This document shows positions 1 to 11,338 of a stretch of DNA of 64,000 nt, in pieces. The notes under the pieces are model-generated. The model was not told the origin of the DNA and did not search any database. It worked only from the letters and a program-made list of their open reading frames with translations. Origin of the DNA: Aphelocoma coerulescens. Its lineage: Eukaryota > Chordata > Aves > Passeriformes > Corvidae. Each line of letters opens with the position of its first letter. Position 1 is the first letter of the stretch. A program made the translations under genes and the position numbers. The DNA lies in contig NC_091023.1 in the NCBI RefSeq assembly GCF_041296385.1, positions 21,852,924 to 21,916,923 on the forward strand, written 5' to 3'.

Positions 1-620
1 AAAGGGGAAATTTGCCATATTTATTACACAGTGTCCACTATGTTTCCTATCAATTGACTAGCAAAGCATGTGAAATTTAGCCTACACAGGTAATGAACAT
101 CAGATATGTCTGAAAAAAAAGACAAAGGCACGTCCTTAAGTATCAGTAACACAATTGCACACAATCATTGGTTAAAATTAAACAGAAAGGTGGTTCATAA
201 TTTTTACTAATAAAAATACCTTAAAAAAGAAAATAAACCTGGCAGAGAAAGTACCTGAGCAATATCATCTGCTAACAAGTGATCTCAGTGCCTTAGACAG
301 CCTTGAACAACAGAAGCTGAACTGCTGACTAACCACAATCAATAATACATCAACAAAGACATGGTAGATCTTTAAAATCCATAGTGCTTATTTGAATGGG
401 GTTTTGGGGTCATGAAAAGCAACATGACCCAAATTGTATTTACTTCTCTCTGAATTAATCTGAAAATTACTTCAATGCATACTGACTTCATTTTTATCGT
501 TTTGGGCCATTAAGTGGGATACTATAAAAATCACATTAGATAATTATGTCTTTTGTTGCTGTTATACACACTCTATGTTTTTAGGGCTCTTTGCAGGTGT
601 GTTTCATTTTATACTACTGG
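1..620. other. Unique AT-rich DNA, no gene seen
   Basis: No frame of useful length, repeat or RNA signature is visible. The stretch is AT-rich with short A and T runs and ends directly at the 3' terminus of a CR1 element. A CAG/GTAATG donor-like string lies near 88, but no matching exon is visible. Confidence 0.6.
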
Positions 621-1480
621 AGAATCATAGAATGGTTTGTATTGGAAGGAGCCTGTAGAGGTCATGCAATGAGCAGGGGACATCTTCCACTAGAACAGGT
701 TGCTCAGAGACCTGTCCAACCTGGCCTTGAATGTTTCCAGGGATGGGGCAGCCACAGCTTCTCTGGGCAACCTGTCAGAGCCTCACCACCCTCATTCTGA
801 AGAATTCCTTTATGTCTGGGCTAAAAGTGCACACTGACAGCTCATCTGTAGCTTTCCATCCCACAGTACCCCCAGGTCCTCCTCTGTAGGGCTTCTCTCA
901 ATCCCTTCATCCCCCAGTTTATATTGAGACCAGGGATTGCCCCAACCCAGGTGCAGCACCTTGCCTTTGTCCTTGATAAACTGCATGAGGTTCACACAGG
1001 CCCACCTCCCAGAGCTTGCCCAGGTCCCTCTGGATGGCATCCTGTCCCTCAGGTGTTCCAACCACACCACTCAGCTTGGTGTCATCTGCATCGTGCTGAG
1101 GGTGCACTCAATCCCACTGTGAGTGTCCCTGGTGAGGATATTAAACAGTGCTGGTCCCAGCACAGATCTGAGGCACATAACTGATCCCCATCCAGACACT
1201 GAGCCATTGAACCCTCTGGATTCAACCAACCAATCCAACAGTCCTCCCATCAAACTCATCTCTGTCCAGTTTAGGATGTTGTGGGTACCATGTCAAAGGC
1301 CTTACCAGACAGATGGCACCTGTAGCTCTTCCCTTGTCCACTGGTGAGTTACTCCATCAGAGAAATCCATGAGATCAGGCAGGCAAGGCTTGCCCTTTGT
1401 GGAGCCATGCTGGCTGTGTCTAATCCTGCTCCCTGTCCTCCCTGTGCCTTAGCATAGCTCCCAGGAATACATCCATCAAA
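621..1480 (-). mobile_element. CR1 LINE, 5'-truncated relic with RT and 3' end
   Basis: This is a non-LTR retrotransposon fragment lying on the minus strand. The left edge carries the CR1 3' terminus (ATTCTATGATTCT read on the minus strand), followed by the typical CR1 tail, which on the plus strand has blocks such as GGGATGGGGCAGCCACAGCT near 741-760. From about 830 rightward the minus strand translates, in shifting frames, into the reverse-transcriptase C-terminal half of CR1. Landmarks are SQHGSTKGKPCL (about 1384-1420), VLGPALFNIL (about 1130-1180), a DADDTKLSG version of the YADD active-site box (about 1065-1091), and [19 protein letters not shown] followed by EEDLGVL (about 840-970). 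The junction near 805-830 jumps from the 3' tail straight into RT sequence, so a few hundred bases of the usual 3' region are missing. Frameshifts and the loss of the first YADD residue show it is dead. Old copy, no target-site duplication seen. Confidence 0.93.
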
Positions 1481-3450
1481 AATCACTCCGTTTTGCTGAA
1501 TTTTTTTGTCACCATAAAATGACATGGCTTGAATGGTTTCAAACTCGTATCACTAAAATAAGGAGTGTCATGAGAGTCTAAAGGCCTGGTAGCAACTCCT
1601 GTTCATCCCCTTGCTCAGGGGCTATTACACTCTAGTCCTTCACAAAGACAGCAGAGAAGTCTAAAATGACTGTGTCTAAATAAAAGAGGAGTTTTGACAG
1701 AGTTAAACTCCTTTTAATACACCTGAAAAGTCATACATCTCTCAATTCCTAAGTATTCTCTGCTATCATTCACTCCAACAGGAGGCATTAGGACTTAGCA
1801 GGATCCAGCTTATAGTTCTAACAGCAAGTGGCTTATCAAGAGCATATCACTCTTCATCACCAGGATTTTGAAATGCTGAGCATTTTTTAATACAGCACCC
1901 CAGGTGTTTGCTGCTTAAAACATACTCTACATGAGCTTCTGCAGATGGCATGTCAACGGGGAGCCATCGAGATTCAAAAGCACTAACAATTCTCTTTGGG
2001 ACCCCATGCTGGGGCCCTGAACAAAAAAAAAAAAAATAAAAAAGCACCCATCACAACAAACACAAAAACAGGAGGGGGGAGAAAAAAAATCTAACCGAGA
2101 GGAAAATCCCAGTATGAAATGTTCTCATGTCCAGCAAATGCACGACCTGGTCCTGTGGTCCTTCTTCAAGTAAATCACCGCAATGAAAATAAACAAGAGA
2201 GGCAATTCAGGCAGTGTGCTGCACAGGTAATGTTTGCCCTGGATAACTGAACCATGATTAATTCAGTCTAAGTTAAGCTCAAGTAAGACCATTACTAACT
2301 GTTTTCATGTATGAAGGATTGATTTTCTTTCACAGTGAAAGGAGGCTCGGGTTGCAATGCTCCGAAAATGAAGATACAGCACATGCTGGTTTTTTGATCA
2401 AAGGATGGTGCAGGTGATGTACCTGTTTTGCCTCATACCACACTGGAAGGTGGGAATGTGAATCTTCTCCATTGCAGGCTTGCACACTTATGTAATAACA
2501 AAATCAGCTAAGCATGGTCCAAGAAGGAACATAAGTTGCAAGGAAATATTAAACATTTATTCCTGCTCCTGTAAACTAATTGGAGCATTTAGAGGCTCTA
2601 ATTCCAGACAGAGATTGTCTAGCCTACAAACAACACTGATATGACCAAAAGTATCAAATAGTCAATACCTGTTAGAAATTTATACACAGGTTGCACAGGC
2701 AGGAGGCACATGATGAATAAATGGCACAAAAATCGAGCTCTGTGTGTGAGTAGAACATGAATTCTATTTGACAGACATATGTAAAGCACTGCCTACAGAA
2801 AGGCTTATATACAGAGATTTACAAGAACAAATACAGACCTACAGTGTATAGATTATGTTGTCTTTTTGAGATAAAGAAATGCAACTACTTTAAGGAAAGC
2901 TGGGTTTTGTCAGCTCTAGATAAGGGTCTTCTCTATATAGCTGCGAAGTAAGCATCAACAGCAGATTTTGATTCTCATTTGTCACTCAAAAACACTTAGG
3001 CAGAAAAACAGCTCAAAAAATATGAAAGATTAAAATAAATTAGGTGCTCATTTTCCATGATAACTTAACACAGCCATTTAATAGGATGAAAACATTTCAA
3101 ATCTAGGACTATTACACTCTACTGTGACACTCTAGACAGTAAAAGACATCCTACCCACAGTCATCATCACCACTTAATTTAATAACAATCTAAAATTAAG
3201 AGCAATTGACTCTCTAAATACTTGAGGAAGATTATGAGGATGAACCATGATGGAAGAAATCACTTGCTTGAAAGCTGTTTTAAAATTATCTGCATTATTA
3301 CAGTTCACTTTCAAGAATTACTTCGTGAAAGATTATCCATGAAGTAATTTTTTATATTTGCAGCTGTCCTGTGACCACATATTCCTTTTAAACAATAATG
3401 AAAGCAAGTTATAAGTACTTTTTGCCACTGCTCATAAAATTTGGAATTCT

Positions 3451-3466
3451 TGCATTTTAAAATGCA
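3451..3466. repeat. 16-bp perfect AT-rich palindrome
   Basis: TGCATTTTAAAATGCA is its own reverse complement. It is short enough to arise by chance in AT-rich DNA, and no role is implied. Confidence 0.7.
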
Positions 3467-4455
3467 TAGCATTTAAAAACAGATCAAGACAAACCTGAAA
3501 TAATTAGACAGTGAACAACAGTTGTTGTGAATTAAATTAGTTACGCCCTTTAGCCAGCTGTTTTACACTGGATAGTCACTGAGAGCCACCAGTCTATGAG
3601 TACAGTCTTCCCTAATTTCAGCATTATGAGTGAGATATGCCAAAAAGACTAGACTTGGTTTATCTTTGCATGTAAACACCTAATTGCATGAGAAGTTAAT
3701 GAGAAGTCTAAAGCAAGTACTCAGGTTTTTAAGAGGAAAAATGATACTGTCTCACCTTGTTAATGATACTGAAAACCCAATTTTGCTAAGCATGAAGAAA
3801 GCAGGTTTGATTCAGTCCTAGTAACAGATAACTTGAAGGAGTAAAGAAACCAGGTGGGAGATCCCTGTAAGCTTCAATAGGCTTTGGATCAAGCACATGG
3901 CAATTGTGCTTTGTTTTTTCTAATTAAACTTGATTATACCAACCCTCCTACAATGAGCAAACTCTTGGAATGTAGCAATGACCTGCAGCATTATTTAACC
4001 TGCTGGGATGGTGTCATTTCGTGATCTAAAATTGCACAGTTTGGTTAAAAGAGGTGGGCTATCTACGTGAGTGCACACTGAAAAAGTACTTTTTATGTTG
4101 CATATCATTCAAGCTGAATATGCACAGCAATATTTCAGTCAACTCTGACAGTTCAAATTCTTCTTAATAGTTGTAAAGAAAAAAGAATGGGTAACATGCC
4201 ATTTCTCAGTCTCTTTCTCCTATTTTTCCTGCCATTTCACCATGGGAAACAAACAAATAATAAATCATAGCCAGAAAGAACAAATTTTTGACATTTCTTT
4301 TCATACCTTACACATAGTTGCAGCTTTGTTATGTGTTGAGGTTTTTTTATGAATGGAAATATATTTAATACAAAGTACTGGCAAATTCACATTTCATTTT
4401 TATTCTATTGCAGGAATAACTGTGATGGTGTGAAACAGGCATGACTTAGGTAATA

Positions 4456-4468
4456 GATGCTAGGCAAC
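4456..4468. promoter_or_regulatory. RFX X-box-like motif
   Basis: GATGCTAGGCAAC matches the imperfect-palindrome RFX site GTTGCTAGGCAAC at 12 of 13 positions, and the right half-site is perfect. RFX winged-helix factors bind such sites upstream of ciliary and other genes. No promoter is visible next to it, so if functional it would be a distal element. Sequence match only. Confidence 0.3.
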
Positions 4469-4988
4469 ACACTAAAATACACTTAATAGCAATCACTCAG
4501 TACCTGTCTTCTCTTGGTTGCTAAAACAGCAGATACACCGTCCTGTCTGTGCTCTGGGCAAAAAATTTTACATCAAAAGCTCCTTAACAAAACTAAATAT
4601 TACCACTTCACTTATTTGATGTGAATATAATATGTATATTTGCATGTAAATTCAGTGACAAGTTTCTTGTCTCTGAATTGAATAGGATCTATGAGCTGGT
4701 TTCTATGTACTTACTGTAACATTTCTTTATTTCCATATAAACCATTTCTTGATTAAAAAAATTAATAATATAAGAATTTTGGTTTTGTTATTTAGCTATT
4801 CCTTAAGGTCTATCCCTCCAATTTCAACTGTGCAATTCAGCTTCTCTGCTGAAAGGGGCAGGTCTTGTTGCCCACCTTGCCTCCAGCCTCACCATGCTCA
4901 GCTCACACCTTGCCCAGCACTGGCATCATTTGGTCTTCTCAATCCCATTCACAAATCCAGAATAAAATTATCCATCTTTTTGGAGGGA

Positions 4989-5002
4989 TTTTTTTTTTTT
5001 TT
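4989..5002 (+). repeat. T14 mononucleotide run
   Basis: Fourteen T in a row, followed by GGCCTAG. It is not attached to a recognisable retrotransposed sequence on either strand. Confidence 0.8.
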
Positions 5003-6383
5003 GGCCTAGTAAGTGGAGCCAGCTCAAGGATAGGTAGAAATAAAAGCTACAGCTGACACCAGATAAGCCCAGAGATCAAGGGTGGAAGAATGAGGACAGA
5101 GGAGAAAATGGAATCTTCCCTAAGCTTGAGCTCATGCAAAAACATCAAAATGCCAGTGATAGAAAACCAAGAAAAGGAGCATTAAGAAGAATTCCAGCTC
5201 AAACCAGACCAAAAGCCAAAGTCAAACACAGGGAGCTTGGAGAAACCATCCTGCCCTGGATCTTTTGAGGGTGGAAATTGTCAGCTAACACTGAGGGTAG
5301 AGCCAACCACATTCACCCACCATGGAAGGTACAGGCAGTCCCTGAGCTGCTCTGGTTACTGCTACTCCATGGCCACAGAAATGGCAGCAGCCTTAGACAG
5401 GTGACAAATTTAGGATGGGCAGGGGAGTTTGAAGTGTCATTTAAAATTGTGAAATTGCATTTCATGCTCTTGATCAGTACTTTTAATTTTAAACCTTAGG
5501 TGCATTTTGAAGTTTGCCAAACACTACTGTGAAATATTTTCAAGGCACAGACTGTCTTTTGCTTTGAAAACAAGTTACAGTGGATGATGAAAAGCACTAA
5601 GGCCCTTTTTCAGTAAGGTGTCTCAAGAAAATAGATATTTGTAAGCAACAAGAAAGCTTCAACATGACGAATACAAGTGCATTTGCAAATCCTTCCCTGG
5701 AGGACTGAATAGTTTAAAGAAATACCTTAAATTTTATTTTGCCTTTAACTTAATAGTTCAAATCTAGCTTAAGACAAGGGTAGAAGCAAACAGCTGTTAT
5801 TACCTTATGGCTGCTGGGCAGCCTATGCAAAATGAACCATTACTTTTAGACCTGTTCCTGTTAGATAAATTCTCACTTTGTAAAATCACCTCTGCACCCA
5901 AACACATTCGTCAGCAACCACAGTGTCTTCAGCATATGGAAGCAGTGAAACACAAAAGTTATTACTGATTAATTAGCTGCTTCTTCCCTGTTACTGCAGG
6001 AAGGGGGTTGCTGCTGATGAACGATATTGCAGCTATGCATAACCTATTCCTAAAGCACTGGTGTTTCGTCTAGGGGCTTCTACTGCCAAGAAACACTCTT
6101 TTCCATTATTTCCCAGGGGGCCCAGATCTAAGTGTAGTAGAGGATTTCACAATTAGTCTATTTTCTCATGAGATGCAGCCTAAATTTTTCTTCCTCTTAA
6201 CTCAATCACATTTTTCCAACTTAAAATCTTTTCTGCTCTACATAATTCTTGCCACTTCTGTTGCCTGAGTCATAGTAGTTACATTTATAAAACCATATTC
6301 TCCCCCTGTACATCACCAACCAAAATGTTTCTGGAGTTTTCTTCCAGTTTTTTTGTTTGTTTGGGATTTCTTTTTAGTGGAGT

Positions 6384-6402
6384 GGGGGCTTGGGGGGGGG
6401 GG
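6384..6402 (+). repeat. G-rich tract with G11, G-quadruplex-capable
   Basis: GGGGG, a CTT spacer, then eleven consecutive G. With the adjacent AGGAGG this can supply four G-triplets, so a plus-strand G-quadruplex is possible. Such runs also cause length errors in sequencing, so the exact count is uncertain. Confidence 0.65.
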
Positions 6403-6654
6403 AGGAGGTCATTTCGTCATCTTGTACAAACCTCACATCTCTCTGCGAACTTCATGATTCCTTTCCTATTTACATTTCTTGTCTTCCCAGACCCCACCAG
6501 ATCACAAGACAGAGTGACTGGAGAGGGATGCTGGGGCTGGGGCTCCCTGCAGGAACCATAACCCCTCTGCAGGATGGATTATGGCTTCCACTAAAGGACA
6601 CCAAACACCAAGCCCAGAGCCAAGGCAAGCTCCAAGGTTTGCACAACATGCCAA

Positions 6655-6702
6655 CCTTCTCCCAGCGCTGCACTGAGACATAAGTGCAGCGCTGGGAGAA
6701 GG
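6655..6702. repeat. Perfect 20-bp inverted repeat, 8-nt loop
   Basis: The left arm (6655-6674, starting CCTTCTCCCAGCG) and right arm (6683-6702, ending CGCTGGGAGAAGG) are exact reverse complements, 20 of 20 bases, around the loop GAGACATA. Each arm contains the palindrome AGCGCT. Pairing stops abruptly at both outer ends. A microRNA precursor normally has a longer, imperfect stem, so a pre-miRNA is unlikely. A recent snap-back or template-switch mutation fits better, and an assembly artefact is possible. Confidence 0.9.
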
Positions 6703-7084
6703 AAAGAAGGGAAGAAGCAAATTGTTATCACTGCAGCCATGAAAGTAGACAAGTCCAAGAGTTTTCCTAGCTTGAGAGGAAAACCAGGTCAATGGCATGG
6801 CCCATTGCTCCTTATTTTTCTTACAATACTGCTTCATTACAACTGTGCTTTGGTAGTTTCTGAACTCACTACAAGAACAGAGCTGCACTTTCCACTACAT
6901 TCTGTGCTATGCACAATCCTCAAGCACCCAAGACATGAGGAGCCCTCCTGAAACCTCCAAGACCATAACCCCTCCCAATCCTTCTCCCTCAGGCACGACA
7001 CAAAAAAATTAGCTCCGACCCTGATCTTAGAGGTGATCCGCAAAGGTTTTGCTGAAAATTAAAAGCTTGTTTGAGATCCCTCAG

Positions 7085-7207
7085 GAAGATAAAAGTACAC
7101 AGCTTGGCTCAAATGGAATTACTGCAGTATTAAAAAGAGATGTGAGGGACAGACTGCCAATTACTTTCACCTTCATTCAGGACACAGAGCTGTGGAAGAA
7201 GCACAAG
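7085..7207 (+). other. Exon-like segment (CAG acceptor, AAG/GTGAGT donor)
   Basis: A consensus splice donor, AAG then GTGAGT, sits at 7205-7213. A CAG ends at 7084, and the 123 bases between keep an open frame of 41 codons (EDKSTQLGSNG... to ...TELWKKHK), beginning and ending in phase 0. The tract before 7084 is a weak polypyrimidine tract. A better one (TTACTTTCACCTTCATTCAG, 7161-7180) would give only a 27-base microexon. The peptide matches no family I recognise, and no partner exon is identified, so this may be chance. Confidence 0.13.
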
Positions 7208-7560
7208 GTGAGTCCTTGGCTTCCTTCATTTCAGGAGCAGCCTGGAACCTGCCCGGTCCTCATGTACCAGCCTCATGGCAGAGGTGCTGGCTCACACCCT
7301 ATCAGTGGGGAGGGGAGGGAAGTCATTCCTGCCCTGCCACTCATGGCCCTACAAAGCCCAGCATGGTGTGCAGGCCCTGGCAGCACTCCTCCATAGCTTC
7401 CTGCTTCGGAGTCTGGGCACAAGCCAGCATCCAGGCACCACCTCAGCACCACACAGGTGTGAAGGAGGTTTGGTGGGATGGGCCTCCAGCTTCCCCTGAC
7501 AGATGGATCTCATGGGCAGGATGTGCCTCCAAAACACACTGTCCCTAACTCATCCCCTCT

Positions 7561-10534
7561 GGAGCTCTCAAAAAACATTGCCTGAAGACTTGACTTTTCC
7601 CTGCTTGCCTTGAAGAAACTTTGGAACACAGTCAGATCCCATCCGACCCACATCTGGAGCCTCTTCCTTCATTTCCCTCAGTTTTGCTTTCTTCCTCCCC
7701 TTTTCACTTTTTAAATTTAACCTGACTCGACAATTTACAACATTCTTCACAGCTTTGCACCTTGTGGAGCCCCATCTGTGCATGCAAAATGCTTCCAAAT
7801 CCAAATGTTAGTGCTCTGGATTGCAGTTTAACTGCTGGAGTTTGAGGATTTGTGTTTCAGGGGAAAAGGAAGGGTGCTCTGCCTCCCACAGCGGGGAAAA
7901 CAAACCTTCTCAGTGCACTCTGGTTTCTTGTTCTTAACTATGAAATCTGATGGAAGAAAGGACATCTGCAAAAGGGTAATATAGACAGTGCAGTGGTAAA
8001 AGAATGGGAAAATGCTGCTGAAGGAGGAATTAGAACAGCAACACTCGAGTTCAGCTGTTCACCGCCATTAACACAGCATGGGGCCTCAAAAAGAACCATT
8101 CAGACCCTGTCTTGCAACAAATGGGGACCCAACATCCTTGTTACCACAGGCTGACGTGGCCACACCTCCCAGCTCTGTGCCTTTTGTCCCCTACCCAAAC
8201 TCAAGTGCCCAAGAGTGAGGCATCATCGATAATGGGCTAATCACAGGTGTGGCAGCAACCTGAAATCTGCTTTCTGGTGTCTTTCCAAATGCAAAGTCAC
8301 CTATAACTGTGAGTCACCTTGTACCACCAGGTTCTCCGTCTTTGGTTTTTCCACCTGTGAAATAGCTCTAATTGAAAGGGAAGGTAAATTCCCTTTGAAT
8401 TGAAGAAAATATCCGTATTTCTAAGCAAGGGATTAAAAAGGGAGAGAAAAATGTAGAAAATTCAAGCCAATATCATCAATCAGAAATGCTGATGAGGAGT
8501 GGAAGCTCACTGCATGTGGTACAGTGGAGATTACAACAGCCTTAGTCTGGAGCTGTCCTTCGGTGCTGTGAAAGGAGCAGCCTGAGCAAACCCCAATCCT
8601 CCATCTCCTAGATTCTCCCCCACTTCCAGCACTGCTGCTCCAAGAGGCAAGTGTCAAACTCTCCCTCAGGCATAGAGGCTCATGCCCTGGGAGAGCAAAT
8701 GGCTTTTAAAGTGCTGTGCACCCCTTCAGCACAGCGTGAAGCAGCACACACAGGACAGAATCCATCATGCGCCAATATATTGGAGAAGGGAATTAAGAGA
8801 GACACAAGTTGTCAGCATTTTTTTTTTATCTCACTTAAGATGAAAGAATCAAAACCTGGATTAGTTGCATGATTAGCTGTTGGGTTTTCCTTTAAAGGTT
8901 CCCTATAAACTGTGTGGAAGGGAACCAGGCCCAAGCTTCAGCAATTCAAACTTCATATACTTAGGGAAACTGTACGTGATTTCCCTAATGAATATTTCCC
9001 CTGAGTCAGGGGAGCATAAGGAAATCTGAGAATTGCAGAGAATGAGGAGAAATGGATTTATACAGTAAGCTGTAATTGTTTCAGGCTTCATGTGCTAGAG
9101 AAAGGGGTCTGTACCACTGTTTCCCTTACAAAATTAAAGGTTCTTTACTTATGGCCAGTGGAAACTTTGGGAGTGAACTCTACCTGAACTGCAGTAATTG
9201 TTTGTATGATGACTCAAATGATGCGGTGTGACATTCCAAAATGCGCACGGAATTGAGATTAATTGCACAGCACACAGACCTTTCACAGCCTGCAGTGAGA
9301 CTGGAGCTCTGTGGCAGCACGTGAGACAGTGAGGAAGGAGAACCCAGCTCAGGGTTCACCTCGCCCTGACTTGCGTTCTCCTGCACGTGTGGTACCACTC
9401 CCGACAACAAATCCCTCCCGTCCTCCCTGCTCAGCTGCAGGATCTGTCACTGCTCCTCACTCTCCTGGGTGAGTCACTGCAGCAGAAGGCTCTGACAGGA
9501 GCCGTTTGGTCCATTCACACTGAGGGAACAGTAATAATTAGCCATACTGAACAGAATAAAAATGAAAATAATTGACACAAAATGGGTTCTACGGAATTTG
9601 TTCCCAAACCCAGCGAGGCTGAACCCTTATATTGTGCAAACAGGCTCCACTGAATCAATAAACTCACTGATTTATATCAGCTGACAACTGCCCCGTTGAA
9701 TTTAATGGGAAATTATATCTTTTGTATGGATTTTCCCTACTGCTTATAATTACAGTTCTCTCAAATTTTACAGGATGATTCAATGATCAACATTCTTTGT
9801 CAGGTCTTTTAGAAATGGTCTCAGTTTTTGAAAGCGAGTACAGGAGAAATTCAGACCAGCTTTTGCACTAATCACAAACCTGAAGTTACTATTTAATACT
9901 GTGCAGTGCTGTCAGGAGCACACACCTCCCCACATCCCACACCTCCCCACAGGCCTCCAGCCCTTCCTACCCCTATTTTCCCACCCCAAGGCTGTGGTAG
10001 GTACATCACACTTTCTCCAGATGGTGGGGATGAGAAGGACCAGATCCCTTGGCAAACAGACAGGGCTTCCAGGCAGTGGGAGACCTCATCCCACAGAAGT
10101 TTCAGGGCCATTGCCATGAGTCACAGTAGTGTTATAAATGGTGTAAATTCAGCCAGCTTTGGGTCATCACTCCTGTCCACGTGTACCCCAGCACAAACCC
10201 ATAACCTGTTAAATGCCATTGGAGCATCGTCATGGTCACCCCCTGGTTTCTTAGCTTTGGCCATTGATTTTGGTTGCAAGTTAAAGTTTCTCTTGAGTTG
10301 TTGGGTTTTTTTTTCAAATCTGAGTGAAAATTTTTTCATGTACGTCTATGGAAAATGTCCAACATTTACAGAATAAAGTTGCTTCCAGTAAATAGACAGC
10401 AAACATGAACCCAGGGACAATGGCTCCACCTATTAGGAAGAGCCACCTAGGTGCAGCAGTCTCCTTGTGAACCACAGATCATCCTATTTGAGGCACACAC
10501 CTAACCCTTTTCAACACCAGACAAGTTTGTACAA
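7561..10534. other. Unique DNA, no gene seen
   Basis: No supportable gene. There is a T run at 8818-8827 and an imperfect 17-base tandem pair at 9921-9954. Around 9590-9780 a mixed-composition block has the texture of a conserved noncoding element, but this needs alignment. Open frames near 9900-10376 come from a C-rich stretch with few stop codons and have no recognisable domain. Confidence 0.5.
9921..9954 (+). repeat. Two-copy 17-bp tandem repeat
   Basis: Two adjacent 17-base units begin with the identical 14 bases CACACCTCCCCACA and differ only in the last three. It is a small local duplication and interrupts no identified gene. Confidence 0.7.
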
Positions 10535-10668
10535 CATCATGGAACTCAAGCGGTTTGGTTGAAAGGGATGTCAAAGATCATCCAGGTCCAATCCCTCCAC
10601 CATGGGCAGGGACACCTTCTGCTAGACCAGGGTGCTCAGAGCCCCATTCAGCCCGGCCTGGAACATTT
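10535..10668 (-). mobile_element. CR1 LINE 3'-tail fragment
   Basis: About 130 bases of CR1 3' end in reverse orientation. The plus strand reads a degraded terminus, then GTTTGGTTGAAAGGGATGTC, TCCAATCCCTCCACCATGGG, CAGGGACACCTTCTGCTAGA and CAGCCCGGCCTGGAACA, all standard blocks of the CR1 tail. The terminal octamer has decayed (TGGAACTCAAG where ATAGAATCATAG would be expected), so this is an old copy. It is severely 5'-truncated with no coding sequence left. Confidence 0.88.
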
Positions 10669-11128
10669 TTATGTATTTAAAAGTTAGGAAGAAATATATC
10701 AACTACATTCAGAGCTGAAGAAAAGCAAAAATTCTTGCTGCCAATATTGCTTTAACTGCTACAGAAAATGCTTTCCCCATTTGCTTATACTGGAAAAGTA
10801 ATTTCTTTGCAGAAGGAGAGAAATTAATTTTGGGACAGAACCTTAGGTTATATCAGCTGAATTACACTGATCTACTGATCAAAGACAAGACTTCATTAAC
10901 TTAAAACAAAATGGTGGAATTCATTTTTAAGTGATAATGCAAAACCTACACAGAGTAGACCCCTCCAGTATGGTGAGAAGAAAGAACTGTCTCTTCCAGT
11001 GAAGTTGCAGATTCATTTTCATAAATTTATGAAATACTTCTCAAGCTAGTGGGAGTTGCTGCGCAAAGAACTTCAGTGCATTTAAAACACTCTTAAAGGC
11101 ATTAACCTCCCACATTTTATGTTACAGT

Positions 11129-11142
11129 GTTCCCTAGGTAAC
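11129..11142. promoter_or_regulatory. RFX X-box-like motif, 2-bp spacer
   Basis: GTTCCCTAGGTAAC fits GTTRCC-NN-RGYAAC at all positions but the fourth, with a perfect right half-site GGTAAC. It lies in otherwise unique DNA. Binding is inferred only from the motif. Confidence 0.3.
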
Positions 11143-11326
11143 CTTGGGGCAGGAACACCTCACTCCACGGTGCTCATTCCCCCAAGAGGCTGTTAGAAGG
11201 AAAATCACCCCAAGACAGCAACAGCATTCAGACATCTTCCCTTTGAGTTAACACCCTCATAACACCAGTAATATCAATTTATCTTTCCTCCATTTAAATC
11301 AGAATCTTCCTGTTACAAGTGGTTAG

Positions 11327-11338
11327 ACACACACACAC
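11327..11338 (+). repeat. (AC)6 microsatellite
   Basis: Six AC units preceded by GGTTAG. Short and probably only weakly polymorphic. Confidence 0.75.

Larger units (their letters stand above)
1481..6379. other. Unique AT-rich DNA, no gene seen
   Basis: About 4.9 kb with no supportable gene. It holds an A run at 2023-2036, a 16-bp palindrome at 3451-3466, an RFX-like motif at 4456-4468 and a T run at 4989-5002. The open frames are under 90 codons and unrecognised. The block around 5950-6060 mixes TAATTAG-type, TATGCATAA and G+C-rich bits and could be a conserved regulatory element, but this cannot be judged without an alignment. Confidence 0.55.
6380..7560. other. GC-richer island, function unknown
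   Basis: This block is visibly richer in G+C than its flanks. It holds a long G run (6384-6402), a perfect inverted repeat (6655-6702) and an exon-like segment (7085-7207). Open frames on both strands (for example minus 6502-6888, 128 codons) match no family I recognise and run through the inverted repeat, so they are more likely by-products of composition. It could be an unannotated noncoding RNA locus, a GC-rich exon cluster or plain GC-rich DNA. Confidence 0.35.

Noticed and set aside
6655..6702. Hairpin as a microRNA precursor.
   Set aside because: The stem is only 20 bp, perfectly paired and does not extend outside the arms; typical precursors have about 30 bp of imperfect stem.
8340..8375. 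CCACCTGTGAAATAG resembles part of the MIR SINE core.
   Set aside because: The likeness covers only about 15 bases with no flanking MIR sequence, and intact MIRs are not expected in birds.
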